Shown here piece after piece: positions 55,986 to 64,000 of a DNA stretch of 64,000 nt. Within the stretch, counting starts at the first letter, position 1. Each line of letters starts with the position of its first letter. Under the pieces are notes generated by a model. The model did not search any database. It was not told the DNA's origin and saw only the letters and a program-made list of their open reading frames with translations. The position numbers and the translations under genes were made by a program. The DNA comes from Clostridium sp. (GTDB lineage: Bacteria > Bacillota > Clostridia > Clostridiales > Clostridiaceae): positions 1-64,000 of the forward strand of contig JAFSER010000013.1 of NCBI GenBank assembly GCA_017435645.1. The letters are read 5' to 3'.

Positions 55986-57000
55986 AATTTTTAAAAGAGA
56001 AAGAAATAAGAATAATCAAATAGAAGAAAAAGATATAAAACAAGAAAGTGAAAATCAAGAAGAAAATAATATTATAGTTAAAAGTGATATAGATATAGAA
56101 ACTTCAGAACAAAATTTAAGTGAAGTATTTAAAAGTGAAATAATAGAAGATGTAGTTGAAATTAAACTTACAAAAGAAGAAGTAGATGAATTAATTTATA
56201 ATGAAATTTTAAGAATTATAGAATTGTATGATGATTTTGAAAAGTTTACTTTGGCTTCTTTAGAAGCATCAAGAAAAATAGGGATAGAAAATATTAATGA
56301 AATAGCTAAATTTCTAAATGGGAAAATTCATAGACCAACTAAATATATAAATAAATATAGTAATGATGAAGAATGGACAGTAGTCGTAGAAAATGCTATA
56401 TTAATGATAATATATAGTTATAAAGGTGAAGCTGTCAAAATATTGAAAAGAGTTTCTCAAAAAAATTCTAAATTAAATTTAAAAGCTATTAACTTACTTT
56501 GTAAGTTAGCCAATGAAAAGATACAAAGAAAAGAAATAATAGATTGGATAACTCATAATTTAATTGCTTTTAATGATGAAAACAAAATTAAAATTTTAGG
56601 ATTTATGTCTCAAATTAAGGGAGAGAGTCAAGTTGTTGGATTAATTCAATATTTTTATAAGTGTTTTGTAAAAGAAGGAGAAATTGAGTATGCTTATAAA
56701 ACATTAAAGCATTTAATAACTGCAGCTGATCAATTTACAGATGGACACTTAAAATTTTTAAAAGCTATTGCAATGGGTAAATCAACTTTAAATTTAGAGG
56801 AAATTATGACTTTAGAAGAAGGTTTTCCTAAGTCTATTGAGTTGCCTAAAATTAGTGATGAATTAAGTATTGAAGCAACAATAACTTACTATACACTTGA
56901 TAATAAAGATGATGATATAAATAGTAGACTTTATTATTTAAGTGAGTATTCATTAGATGGAGAATTAAGAGAGGGACTTAAAAAGCTTCTAAGCCAATAA
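55972..57000 (+). CDS. Unknown protein (342 aa) with acidic N-terminus
   Basis: Start ATG 55972 follows GGAGGAGAAAG; an in-frame earlier ATG at 55945 has no RBS. The N-terminal ~80 residues after a short basic patch (FKIFKRERNKN) are Glu/Gln-rich and look disordered. The remainder is all-helical, with repeated Leu-rich pairs (for example LKAINLLCKLANEK and FMSQIKGESQVVGL), resembling HEAT-like repeats. No signal peptide. It overlaps the DUF523 gene by 14 bases, so it is translationally coupled. The family is not recognised. Confidence 0.65.
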   Translation: MGIFKIFKRERNKNNQIEEKDIKQESENQEENNIIVKSDIDIETSEQNLSEVFKSEIIEDVVEIKLTKEEVDELIYNEILRIIELYDDFEKFTLASLEASRKIGIENINEIAKFLNGKIHRPTKYINKYSNDEEWTVVVENAILMIIYSYKGEAVKILKRVSQKNSKLNLKAINLLCKLANEKIQRKEIIDWITHNLIAFNDENKIKILGFMSQIKGESQVVGLIQYFYKCFVKEGEIEYAYKTLKHLITAADQFTDGHLKFLKAIAMGKSTLNLEEIMTLEEGFPKSIELPKISDELSIEATITYYTLDNKDDDINSRLYYLSEYSLDGELREGLKKLLSQ

Positions 57001-57031
57001 TAATGTATTAAAGAGTTAGAGGTGGCTAAGA

Positions 57032-58144
57032 GTGAATAAAAATAGTAGAAAATCAAAATTTCCTTTTGTAAGATATTTAATAATATTATTTATAATTTGG
57101 AGTGTTATTTATGCACCTATTAAATATCAACATATAGTATTTATAAATAAGGAAATGGAAACAAATGAAATTTTTAATGAAAATTTAAGTTATATAAATG
57201 AATTTAAAAATCTAATAATAAGATCACATAATATATATGGAGACAAGGAAGTAGACGAAATAAATAATTTAATAGATACTATAAAAAGCAAGCTATTAGA
57301 TAAAGCTTCAGATGAAATAGAAAATGATATTTCTGATCTTAAGTCTAGGATTGATAAAGTAAGTGCTAGTAATGAAAAAGAATTACAAGAGCGTTTTAAT
57401 GATATAAATAATAGTATAAGTGAAATATTAAATGATGAAGAAAAGAATATTATAAATGGTTATATTAATGAGTATAATGAGTTGCTTAAAAATAAAGAAT
57501 ATATATTAGCAAGAGAAAAGTTAGATGAAATAGATAGTTGGATTAGTGAAGCAAAAAAAGAATCTAATATAAAAAAAATTAATGAAAATTATGATTTAAT
57601 TTCAAGTAAAGATCCATCTCTTAGAGAACCTAAGTATATAAATGGAATACTTATAGTAAATAAAGAGCATGGATTACCTGATACTTATGCTCCTGGTGAA
57701 AATCAAGAAGCTAGAGAAGCCTTTGAAAGAATGAAGGCTGATGCAGCTAAAGATGGTATTTATTTAAATGCTTTTTCAACATATAGAAGCTATTGGAGTC
57801 AATATACATTATATAATAATTATATATCAGAATATGGAGAAGCTCCTACAGATACTTTTTCAGCTAGAGCAGGTTTTAGTGAACATCAAACTGGACTAGC
57901 ATTTGATATTGGTGGTGTAGATAAAAGTTTATGGTCAGATGAAAATTTTCAGTATACTGAAGAAGCTAAATGGTTAAAAGAAAATTGTACAAAATATGGA
58001 TTTATATTAAGGTATCCAGAAGGTAAAGAGTGGATAACAGGATATATGTATGAATCTTGGCATTTTAGATATATAGGGGTAGAACATAGTAAATACTTTG
58101 AAAATAATAACTTAACTTTAGAAGAGTATTTGGGATTAAATTAA
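57032..58144 (+). CDS. D-Ala-D-Ala carboxypeptidase, VanY/M15B family
   Basis: 370 aa. An N-terminal TM anchor (about 11-32), a coiled/charged linker (about 40-190), then a VanY-type M15B peptidase. The zinc and catalytic residues are seen in SEHQTGLAFDIG (His and Asp ligands) and SWHFRYIG (final His), with STYRSYWSQ upstream. It trims the terminal D-Ala of peptidoglycan stem peptides outside the cell. GTG start follows AGAGGTGGC. It ends at the bidirectional terminator at 58143-58189. Confidence 0.93.
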   Translation: MNKNSRKSKFPFVRYLIILFIIWSVIYAPIKYQHIVFINKEMETNEIFNENLSYINEFKNLIIRSHNIYGDKEVDEINNLIDTIKSKLLDKASDEIENDISDLKSRIDKVSASNEKELQERFNDINNSISEILNDEEKNIINGYINEYNELLKNKEYILAREKLDEIDSWISEAKKESNIKKINENYDLISSKDPSLREPKYINGILIVNKEHGLPDTYAPGENQEAREAFERMKADAAKDGIYLNAFSTYRSYWSQYTLYNNYISEYGEAPTDTFSARAGFSEHQTGLAFDIGGVDKSLWSDENFQYTEEAKWLKENCTKYGFILRYPEGKEWITGYMYESWHFRYIGVEHSKYFENNNLTLEEYLGLN

Positions 58145-58189
58145 AAAAGGAGCTGTTTCACTAAGAATTAGTGTACAGCTCCTTTTTTA
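58143..58189. terminator. Bidirectional terminator between VanY-type gene and decarboxylase
   Basis: AAAAAAGGAGCTGT pairs with ACAGCTCCTTTTTT, with T-runs on both strands; the genes converge. Confidence 0.92.
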
Positions 58190-58226
58190 ATAATTATCAC
58201 TACTCATAAAATGGATGCTTATGATT

Positions 58227-59687
58227 TTACTTAACTATTTTTATATTTTCTACAGTTGAATCTTCAGTTCCTTGAACATAAAGCTTAGCTTTTTTTAAAT
58301 CATAAACATAATCTACAATTTCTTTAGTTATAATTTCTCCTGGGCATAAAACTGGAATTCCTGGAGGATAAGCTAATAAAAATTCACCAGAAGTTTTTCC
58401 AATGCTTTCATTTAGTGGAATAGAAACCTTCTCACTATAAAAAGCTTCTCTTGGTTCTAATACTTTATTAGGTATTTTAGGGATATCTATAAAATCTTGT
58501 ATTGGAGGTCTTTTTCCGTAATATTCTTTAGAAATAGCTTTTAAAGCATCAAGCAATTTATCCATTCCTTCTTTTGTATCACCAAAGGATCCAACAGCTA
58601 AAACATTATAAAAATCTGATAATTCCATTTGAATATGATATTTTTCAGATAGTATCATATCTAGTTCAAAGCCAGTTATACCAAGATTTCTTGATGATAT
58701 GGTAAGCTTAGTTGGATCAAAAGAATGAGATCCTTTATTTCCAAGTACTTCTTCTCCAAAACAATAAAAACCAGGAATTTTGTTAATTTCCTCTCTAGTA
58801 TATCTACATAATTCTAAAGTTTTATCTAATAAGTCTTTTCCCTCAAGTGCAATTTGTTTTCTAGCACAATCTAAAGAAGCCATTAATATATATGATGGAG
58901 AAGTTGTGTGAAGTAGATTTAATATTTGTTGAACTCTCTTTGGATTAACATATTTACTTTTAACATGTAATAAAGAACCTTGAGTTAAAGATCCTATTAT
59001 TTTATGAGTACTCTGTGCACAAATATCAGCACCAGCTTCTATAGCAGATGTTGGAAGCTTATCAGAAAAAGCTAAGTGAGGACCATGAGCTTCATCAACT
59101 ATTAATGGTATATCATAACTGTGAACTATATCAGCAATTTTTTTAATATCTGTAGCAACTCCATAATAAGTAGGATTTATAATTAAAACTGCTTTGGCCT
59201 CAGGATTTTCTTCTAAAGTTTTAGCAACTGTTTCAGGAGTAACACCATGAGCTATACCTAATTTTTTATCTATTTCAGGTTCCATAAAAATTGGGGAAGC
59301 ACCACTTAAGATAATACCTGAGGTTACTGATTTATGAACATTTCGAGGAACTATTATTTTATCACCATCATTAACAACTGACAGTATCATAGCTTGTATT
59401 GCTCCTGATGTTCCATGAATTGAGAAAAATGAAGCATCAGCGTTATAAGCATCAGCGACTAATTCTTGAGCCTTTTTTATTGGTCCAGTTGGATGGTGTA
59501 GGCTATCTACTAGTTTGAAGACTGTAACATCTATTTTAAAAGGATTCTCTCCTATAAAGTTTTTAAACTCACTATCTATACCTAAGCCTTTTTTATGACC
59601 AGGTACATGGAAAGGTAAAGTTTCCCTATTTACATATTCCATTAAAGCATCAAATAATGGAGTTTCATTTTGATTCATTTTATACAC
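58227..59687 (-). CDS. Orn/Lys/Arg decarboxylase-family PLP enzyme
   Basis: About 486 aa. The PLP lysine is in STHKIIGSLTQGSLLH; FHVPGHKKGLG near the N-terminus and SIHGTSGAIQAM are family signatures. It lacks the long N-terminal wing domain of the inducible E. coli decarboxylases, so it belongs to the short SpeA/YaaO-like group, commonly arginine or lysine decarboxylases in Clostridium. Substrate is not settled by sequence. On the minus strand GAGG (59700-59697) favours GTG 59687; GTG 59696 and ATG 59678 are in-frame alternatives. Confidence 0.9.
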   Translation of the reverse strand: MYKMNQNETPLFDALMEYVNRETLPFHVPGHKKGLGIDSEFKNFIGENPFKIDVTVFKLVDSLHHPTGPIKKAQELVADAYNADASFFSIHGTSGAIQAMILSVVNDGDKIIVPRNVHKSVTSGIILSGASPIFMEPEIDKKLGIAHGVTPETVAKTLEENPEAKAVLIINPTYYGVATDIKKIADIVHSYDIPLIVDEAHGPHLAFSDKLPTSAIEAGADICAQSTHKIIGSLTQGSLLHVKSKYVNPKRVQQILNLLHTTSPSYILMASLDCARKQIALEGKDLLDKTLELCRYTREEINKIPGFYCFGEEVLGNKGSHSFDPTKLTISSRNLGITGFELDMILSEKYHIQMELSDFYNVLAVGSFGDTKEGMDKLLDALKAISKEYYGKRPPIQDFIDIPKIPNKVLEPREAFYSEKVSIPLNESIGKTSGEFLLAYPPGIPVLCPGEIITKEIVDYVYDLKKAKLYVQGTEDSTVENIKIVK

Positions 59688-59888
59688 AAAACGCACCCTC
59701 TTTCTTAATAATAGTATTATTGCAAACTATATATATTTATACAAACATAAATATTATATTTTAATAACTATAAGTATGCAATATAATCCTAAAATTTATT
59801 ATGTTAATAATACAGAAAAAAATTGAATAAAATTAATATAATTTGGCAATAATATTTGGAGAAAAGTAAAAAGTAGGAGGAGTTGTAA

Positions 59889-60473
59889 TTGAATAACTTA
59901 AATTTAAGCAAAAGAAATTCATCTATACCAAATAACGCTAAAAAATTGAGAAAAGAAGGAAAAATACCAGGAATAGTATATGGAGGAAAGTTAAAAGAAT
60001 TTATGTTTGAAGTTGGAGAAATAGAGTTATGTAGAGAGATAGCTAAAAACGGAGAACATGGAATTCTTAATTATAATATAAATGGAGAAAATTACAAAGG
60101 ATTAATCAAGGATGTTCAAAGAGATCCTGTTTCTCATAAAATAATTCACTTAGATTTAGAAGAATTAAATAATGATAAAAAAATAATATCTAATATTCCT
60201 ATTCAATTTGAAGGTGAGGAATATCTAAATAAAAATGGTATGGTACTACAAAAAGAAAAGGATTCTATAAAGGTAGAATGTAGTGCTGATAATCTTCCTA
60301 AATATATAAAATTTAATATAAGTGGAAGTAATAATGGAACAGTATATAGAATAGAAGATATAGAAATTGCGTCAGAATTATCTGTAATTGATGATTTAAA
60401 TTCAGTTATAGCTTCAGTTTCATATGAAAGAATGGTAGTAAATAATGATGATAAAGTAAAAGAAGAAGAATAA
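59889..60473 (+). CDS. Ribosomal protein L25/TL5/Ctc family
   Basis: 194 aa. The N-terminal L25 domain (KRNSSIPNNAKKLRKEGKIPGIVYGG) binds 5S rRNA and is followed by the TL5/Ctc C-terminal beta domain (about 95-185) and a short acidic tail. In Bacillus, Ctc is a general stress form of L25. TTG start follows AGGAGGAGTTG. Single gene. Confidence 0.92.
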   Translation: MNNLNLSKRNSSIPNNAKKLRKEGKIPGIVYGGKLKEFMFEVGEIELCREIAKNGEHGILNYNINGENYKGLIKDVQRDPVSHKIIHLDLEELNNDKKIISNIPIQFEGEEYLNKNGMVLQKEKDSIKVECSADNLPKYIKFNISGSNNGTVYRIEDIEIASELSVIDDLNSVIASVSYERMVVNNDDKVKEEE

Positions 60474-60600
60474 GAAAAATGGAGAAAAATATAATAAAAA
60501 GTAAATATGTGTAACATTTTCAGAGTTTACATTTTTTTATTCCATAATTATACTCTATAGTGTATAATATTACCTGATGACTACATTTAGGAGGTATAAC

Positions 60601-62328
60601 ATGCTGTATAAAGAGAAATATAATGAATGGTTATCATCAAATATTGTTGATGATGTAATGAAAGAAGAATTAAGAAATATTAAGGATGAAAAAGAAATAG
60701 AAGATAGATTTTACAAAGATCTTGATTTTGGAACAGGTGGGTTAAGAGGTGTAATTGGTGCAGGTAGTAATAGAATGAACGTCTATACTGTATCTAAAGC
60801 AACTCAAGGATTTGCTAATTATTTAAATGATAGATTTGAAAATCCATCAGTAGCAATAGCTTATGATTCAAGAAATATGTCTAAAGAATTTTCTAAGGCT
60901 GCAGCATTAACTCTATGTGCTAACAGTATTAAGGTTTATTTATATGAAAGTTTAAGACCAACACCTATGCTTTCATTTGCAGTAAGAGAATTAAATTGTA
61001 CAGGTGGAATAGTAGTAACTGCTTCACATAATCCTAAGGAGTATAATGGATATAAAGTGTACGATGAATTTGGTGGTCAAGTAACGGATGAAAAAGCTAA
61101 TATAATCATAAATGAAGTTAATAATATTAAAAGTTTTAATGAAATTAAAACTATTAGTGAAGAAAAAGCTATTGAAAATAATTTGTTAATATATATTGGT
61201 GAAGATGTAGATAAAAAATATATAGATACAGTTAAAGAATTAACTATTAGAAAAGAATTAGTTAAGGAAAATGCAGGGGACTTAAAATTAATATACACTC
61301 CTATTCATGGCTCGGGGAATATACCTGTTAGAAGAGTATTAGAAGAATTAGGGTATTCTGGAGTTTTAGTAGTAAAAGAACAAGAAATGCCAGATGGAAA
61401 CTTTCCAACAGCTTCTTATCCTAATCCAGAGGATCCTAAGGTATTTAAATTAGCTTTAGATATGGCTAAAGAAACTGATCCAGATGTTATTTTTGCTACA
61501 GATCCAGACTGTGATAGAATTGGAGTTGTAGTTAAAGATAGTAAAGGTGAGTACAAGGTGTTAACAGGAAACCAAACTGGATTATTATTAACTCAGTATA
61601 TGTTAGACTCACTAAAGGAAGAAAATAAATTACCGGATAATGGAGTAATTATAAAAACTATAGTTTCAACAGATGGAGCAAAAAAAATTGCTGAAGCGTA
61701 TAATGTTGAATTAATAGAAGTTTTAACAGGGTTTAAATATATAGCAGAAAAAATGCAAGAGTTTGAGCAAAATAAAAATAAAACTTATTTATTTGGATTT
61801 GAAGAAAGCTATGGATATTTAGCTGGAAACTTTGTAAGAGATAAAGATGCAGTTATAGCATCAATGTTAATAGCCGAAATGACTTTATATTACAAGGAAA
61901 AGGGCATGAGCTTATATGATGCTTTAGTTGAATTATATAATAAGTATGGGTACTTTAAAGAAACATTAGTTTCCTTTGAATTAAAAGGAAAAGAAGGAGC
62001 TGAAAAAATAGCTCAATGTATAGATTCTTTAAGAAATGAAGAACTTCTTGAAATAAACGGAGTAAAAATCAAGACTAAATATGATTATAAATTAAGCATA
62101 GAAGAGCAATTAGGAAGTGGTGAAAAATCAGAAATTAATCTTCCTAAATCAAATGTTCTTAAATTTGTTTTAGAAAACGGATCGTGGTTTGTTGTAAGAC
62201 CTTCAGGAACAGAACCAAAAATGAAGGCCTATGTAGCAATTGAAGGTAATGGATTAAAAGATTCAGAAGAAAAACTTGAAAACTTTAAAAAAGAAGTAGT
62301 TAAATTAATAAATGAAAAGTTAGTTTAA
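60601..62328 (+). CDS. pgcA: Phosphoglucomutase/phosphomannomutase
   Basis: 575 aa, alpha-D-phosphohexomutase. Active Ser in TASHNPKEYNGYKVY, the metal loop DPDCDRIGVV, the sugar-binding GFEESYGYL and the phosphate-binding RPSGTEPKMK are all present. It interconverts glucose-6-phosphate and glucose-1-phosphate for wall and glycolipid precursors. ATG 60601 follows AGGAGGTATAAC; an in-frame start at 60577 has no RBS. It ends at the terminator at 62332. Confidence 0.96.
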   Translation: MLYKEKYNEWLSSNIVDDVMKEELRNIKDEKEIEDRFYKDLDFGTGGLRGVIGAGSNRMNVYTVSKATQGFANYLNDRFENPSVAIAYDSRNMSKEFSKAAALTLCANSIKVYLYESLRPTPMLSFAVRELNCTGGIVVTASHNPKEYNGYKVYDEFGGQVTDEKANIIINEVNNIKSFNEIKTISEEKAIENNLLIYIGEDVDKKYIDTVKELTIRKELVKENAGDLKLIYTPIHGSGNIPVRRVLEELGYSGVLVVKEQEMPDGNFPTASYPNPEDPKVFKLALDMAKETDPDVIFATDPDCDRIGVVVKDSKGEYKVLTGNQTGLLLTQYMLDSLKEENKLPDNGVIIKTIVSTDGAKKIAEAYNVELIEVLTGFKYIAEKMQEFEQNKNKTYLFGFEESYGYLAGNFVRDKDAVIASMLIAEMTLYYKEKGMSLYDALVELYNKYGYFKETLVSFELKGKEGAEKIAQCIDSLRNEELLEINGVKIKTKYDYKLSIEEQLGSGEKSEINLPKSNVLKFVLENGSWFVVRPSGTEPKMKAYVAIEGNGLKDSEEKLENFKKEVVKLINEKLV

Positions 62329-62331
62329 TAT

Positions 62332-62383
62332 AAAAAAGAGGTCTATTTTACTATTTTTATAGAAAGTAGACCTCTTTTTTTAT
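62332..62383 (+). terminator. Terminator of pgcA
   Basis: AAAAAAGAGGTCTA pairs with TAGACCTCTTTTTT, then a T-run. Confidence 0.9.
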
Positions 62384-62515
62384 GAAATAAATTATATTTT
62401 AAATTTAAAGAACATAGAAAAATATAATAATTACATTTAAAATAGTCTATATATTTGAAAGAAACTACAATATATAGTATTATTAATAATAAATTATATA
62501 AAAGGAGGAAAAAAG

Positions 62516-63604
62516 TTGGATTATAGTGCAACTTTTAAAGAAAAGTTAGGAAAATTATTATTTTTAGAAATAGATAAAGAGAATTTTAAAAAAAGTATAG
62601 GTATACCTAGTTATATAACTTTTTCTAATGACGATTTATTTTTGCCTATTTCATCAGAATATATAACAAGTAATATTCAAAATGAAATTAGAATTAAAAA
62701 CCTTCCTATTTTTTATTTTATAGAAGGAATGTTTTTAGCTATGGGTGCAGATGATAATTTAAGATTTAATAATGATTATGAAGTGATTTTATCTTATATT
62801 AAGGATACTGATAATTGTATAAAAAGTTTAATTTCAAATAAAATAAAAGAAGATAAACTTGTAGATGGATATTTATTATTAAAAGGATATTATAAATTTT
62901 CAAAAGATATAGATGTAATGAAAAAGTTATTATTAGTAGGGGAAAGTATAAGAGAAAAGGATAGTGGCTTTAAAAATATTTTACTTTCAGATATTGAATA
63001 CTGTGAAAAGAATTTATTAAAAATTCCTGAAATGTATTTATACAAGGCATTAATATATAAAGATGAAGATAATTATAAAGCATCAAAAGTATATATTAAT
63101 GAATTTATTAATATTGGTGGGAAGGTTACAGAGGAGATAAATGGTATTATAAGGGATATTAACAATATATCAGATTATGAAATAGCTATTGAACATCTAA
63201 AGGATAATCCAGTAAAGACAATAAAAATATTATTAAAGCTTGCAGAAAGTTTTGATAAAAATCCATTGATTTATTATTATTTAGGTGTAGCATATAGAAA
63301 ACTTGAAAACTATGAAAAGGCGATTTATTATTTAACAGAAAGCATTTCTAGAGAAAGTGGTATTTATGAAGTTGTAGTTGAGTTAGGAATAAATTATGCT
63401 TGCATAAATGATTTTGAAAATGCTATAAAATATTTTAAGAAGGCTTTTGAAGTTAATAAGGAAGTCGAAGTTTGTACAAATATTGTTATGTGTTATATGA
63501 ATCTTAATAATTATGAAGAAGCGAAACTTCACTTAGAAATAGCTAAAAAATTAAATCCACAGGACGAAATAGTTCAGGATTTAGAAAAGATATTAAATAA
63601 ATAA
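62516..63604 (+). CDS. TPR-repeat protein (362 aa)
   Basis: The N-terminal ~150 residues are charged and helical without clear repeats; the C-terminal part has about four TPR units, clear in YYYLGVAYRKLENYEKAIYY, VELGINYACINDFENAIKYF and NIVMCYMNLNNYEEAKLHLE. TTG start follows AAAAGGAGGAAAAAAG. It is probably a cytoplasmic scaffold; partner unknown. It ends at a terminator and is followed by a glycosyltransferase gene. Confidence 0.8.
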   Translation: MDYSATFKEKLGKLLFLEIDKENFKKSIGIPSYITFSNDDLFLPISSEYITSNIQNEIRIKNLPIFYFIEGMFLAMGADDNLRFNNDYEVILSYIKDTDNCIKSLISNKIKEDKLVDGYLLLKGYYKFSKDIDVMKKLLLVGESIREKDSGFKNILLSDIEYCEKNLLKIPEMYLYKALIYKDEDNYKASKVYINEFINIGGKVTEEINGIIRDINNISDYEIAIEHLKDNPVKTIKILLKLAESFDKNPLIYYYLGVAYRKLENYEKAIYYLTESISRESGIYEVVVELGINYACINDFENAIKYFKKAFEVNKEVEVCTNIVMCYMNLNNYEEAKLHLEIAKKLNPQDEIVQDLEKILNK

Positions 63605-63607
63605 ATC

Positions 63608-63652
63608 AAAATAAGCTGTAGCTTAATATAATTATAGCAACAGCTTATTTTG
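63608..63652 (+). terminator. Terminator of the TPR gene
   Basis: AAATAAGCTGT pairs with ACAGCTTATTT, followed by TG and T-rich sequence. Confidence 0.8.
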
Positions 63653-63753
63653 TATATTAATATATTTTAAATTGATGATTAACTTTAGTAAATTTAAGAA
63701 ATATGATATTATATTAGTGTGTAAATTTATGTTTTAATTATTAAGGAGATAAG

Positions 63754-64000
63754 ATGAAAGATAATAACTTTATTAATATATTAGGATATGAAATATTTAA
63801 AAATAGTATTGATGATGCTATTAGCTATATTGATAAATATAAGAAAGTTCATATAATATCAGGTAACCCTGAAGTTTTATATACAGGTTTAAATGATAAG
63901 ATATTATTTAAAAACTTTACATCTAAAAGTTCATTTATTATTCCAGATGGAGTAGGAATTCAAATAGCAGCTAAATATAAAAAAATACCTGTAAAAGAGA
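63754..64000 (+). CDS. WecG/TagA/CpsF-family glycosyltransferase (3' end outside window)
   Basis: Starts ATG 63754 after AAGGAGATAAG and runs off the window after about 82 residues. The visible part contains HIISGNPEVLYTG and FIIPDGVGIQIAAKYKKIP, matching the conserved NPE and PDGxG segments of the WecG/TagA/CpsF family, which add ManNAc or a related sugar to a lipid-linked precursor for teichoic acid or enterobacterial common antigen-like polymers. The C-terminal half and active-site Asp downstream are not visible. Confidence 0.85.
   Translation, partial: MKDNNFINILGYEIFKNSIDDAISYIDKYKKVHIISGNPEVLYTGLNDKILFKNFTSKSSFIIPDGVGIQIAAKYKKIPVKE

Overview
The window is low-GC DNA (roughly 28% G+C by eye) with long AT-rich intergenic stretches, strong GGAGG ribosome-binding sites, TTG/GTG starts and hairpin-plus-T-run terminators. 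It carries sporulation markers (an alpha/beta SASP, YtxC, a PdaB-like deacetylase), two T-box leaders, Opp and Ktr transporters and many genes typical of Clostridium. I read it as a chromosomal segment of a Clostridium sensu stricto species, probably host- or gut-associated.

Layout. 1-1.1 kb: the end of a repeat-rich surface protein and a decayed surface-protein remnant. 1.2-2.1 kb: a pair of unknown coiled-coil/membrane genes. 2.2-4.4 kb: a two-component system on the minus strand. 4.6-9.3 kb: M16 protease, recX, a membrane transglutaminase-like protein, a TPR protein, a PfkB kinase and a 41-aa protein. 9.3-12.4 kb: valS behind a T-box. 12.4-14.2 kb: an isolated gene for a secreted, membrane-anchored protein whose mature N-terminus is an almost intact eukaryotic ubiquitin. 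14.3-17.8 kb: an unknown gene, two tandem ATP-grasp ligases and folC. 17.9-26.6 kb: deoD, cysK with an Rrf2 regulator, a TSCPD protein, a beta-propeller, a DUF4364 regulator, a deacetylase, a double-OB SSB-like protein, dapH, cobO and a PLP aminotransferase. 27.1-32.8 kb: the oppBCDFA oligopeptide transporter. 32.8-35.9 kb: a small His-rich protein and asd-dapA-dapB on the minus strand. 36-41 kb: SASP, methyltransferase, hslO, tRNA-Cys, HD hydrolase, a GME-fold-like protein, ytxC. 40.9-41.7 kb: an L20-type leader with rpmI-rplT but no infC. 41.8-44.6 kb: ktrB-ktrA and a SpoU methyltransferase. 44.7-48.5 kb: pheST behind a T-box. 48.6-64 kb: popT/DUF368, zapA, a U32 protease, mutS2, DUF523, a VanY-type carboxypeptidase, a PLP decarboxylase, an L25/Ctc protein, phosphoglucomutase, a TPR protein and the start of a WecG/TagA glycosyltransferase.

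How the genes work together. Most of the window is housekeeping: translation (valS, pheST, rpmI-rplT, L25, tRNA-Cys), DAP/lysine and peptidoglycan precursor supply (asd, dapA, dapB, dapH, and possibly the aminotransferase), peptide import, K+ uptake and envelope maintenance. The striking exception is the ubiquitin-fusion gene at 12824-14125. It is flanked by its own terminators, carries codons unusual for the region and is joined to typical Firmicutes surface-protein modules, which suggests transfer of a eukaryotic ubiquitin into a bacterial surface-display scaffold. A second unusual feature is a small minus-strand gene at 32833-32997, whose ribosome-binding site is separated from its ATG by a long hairpin that would bring the two together when folded.
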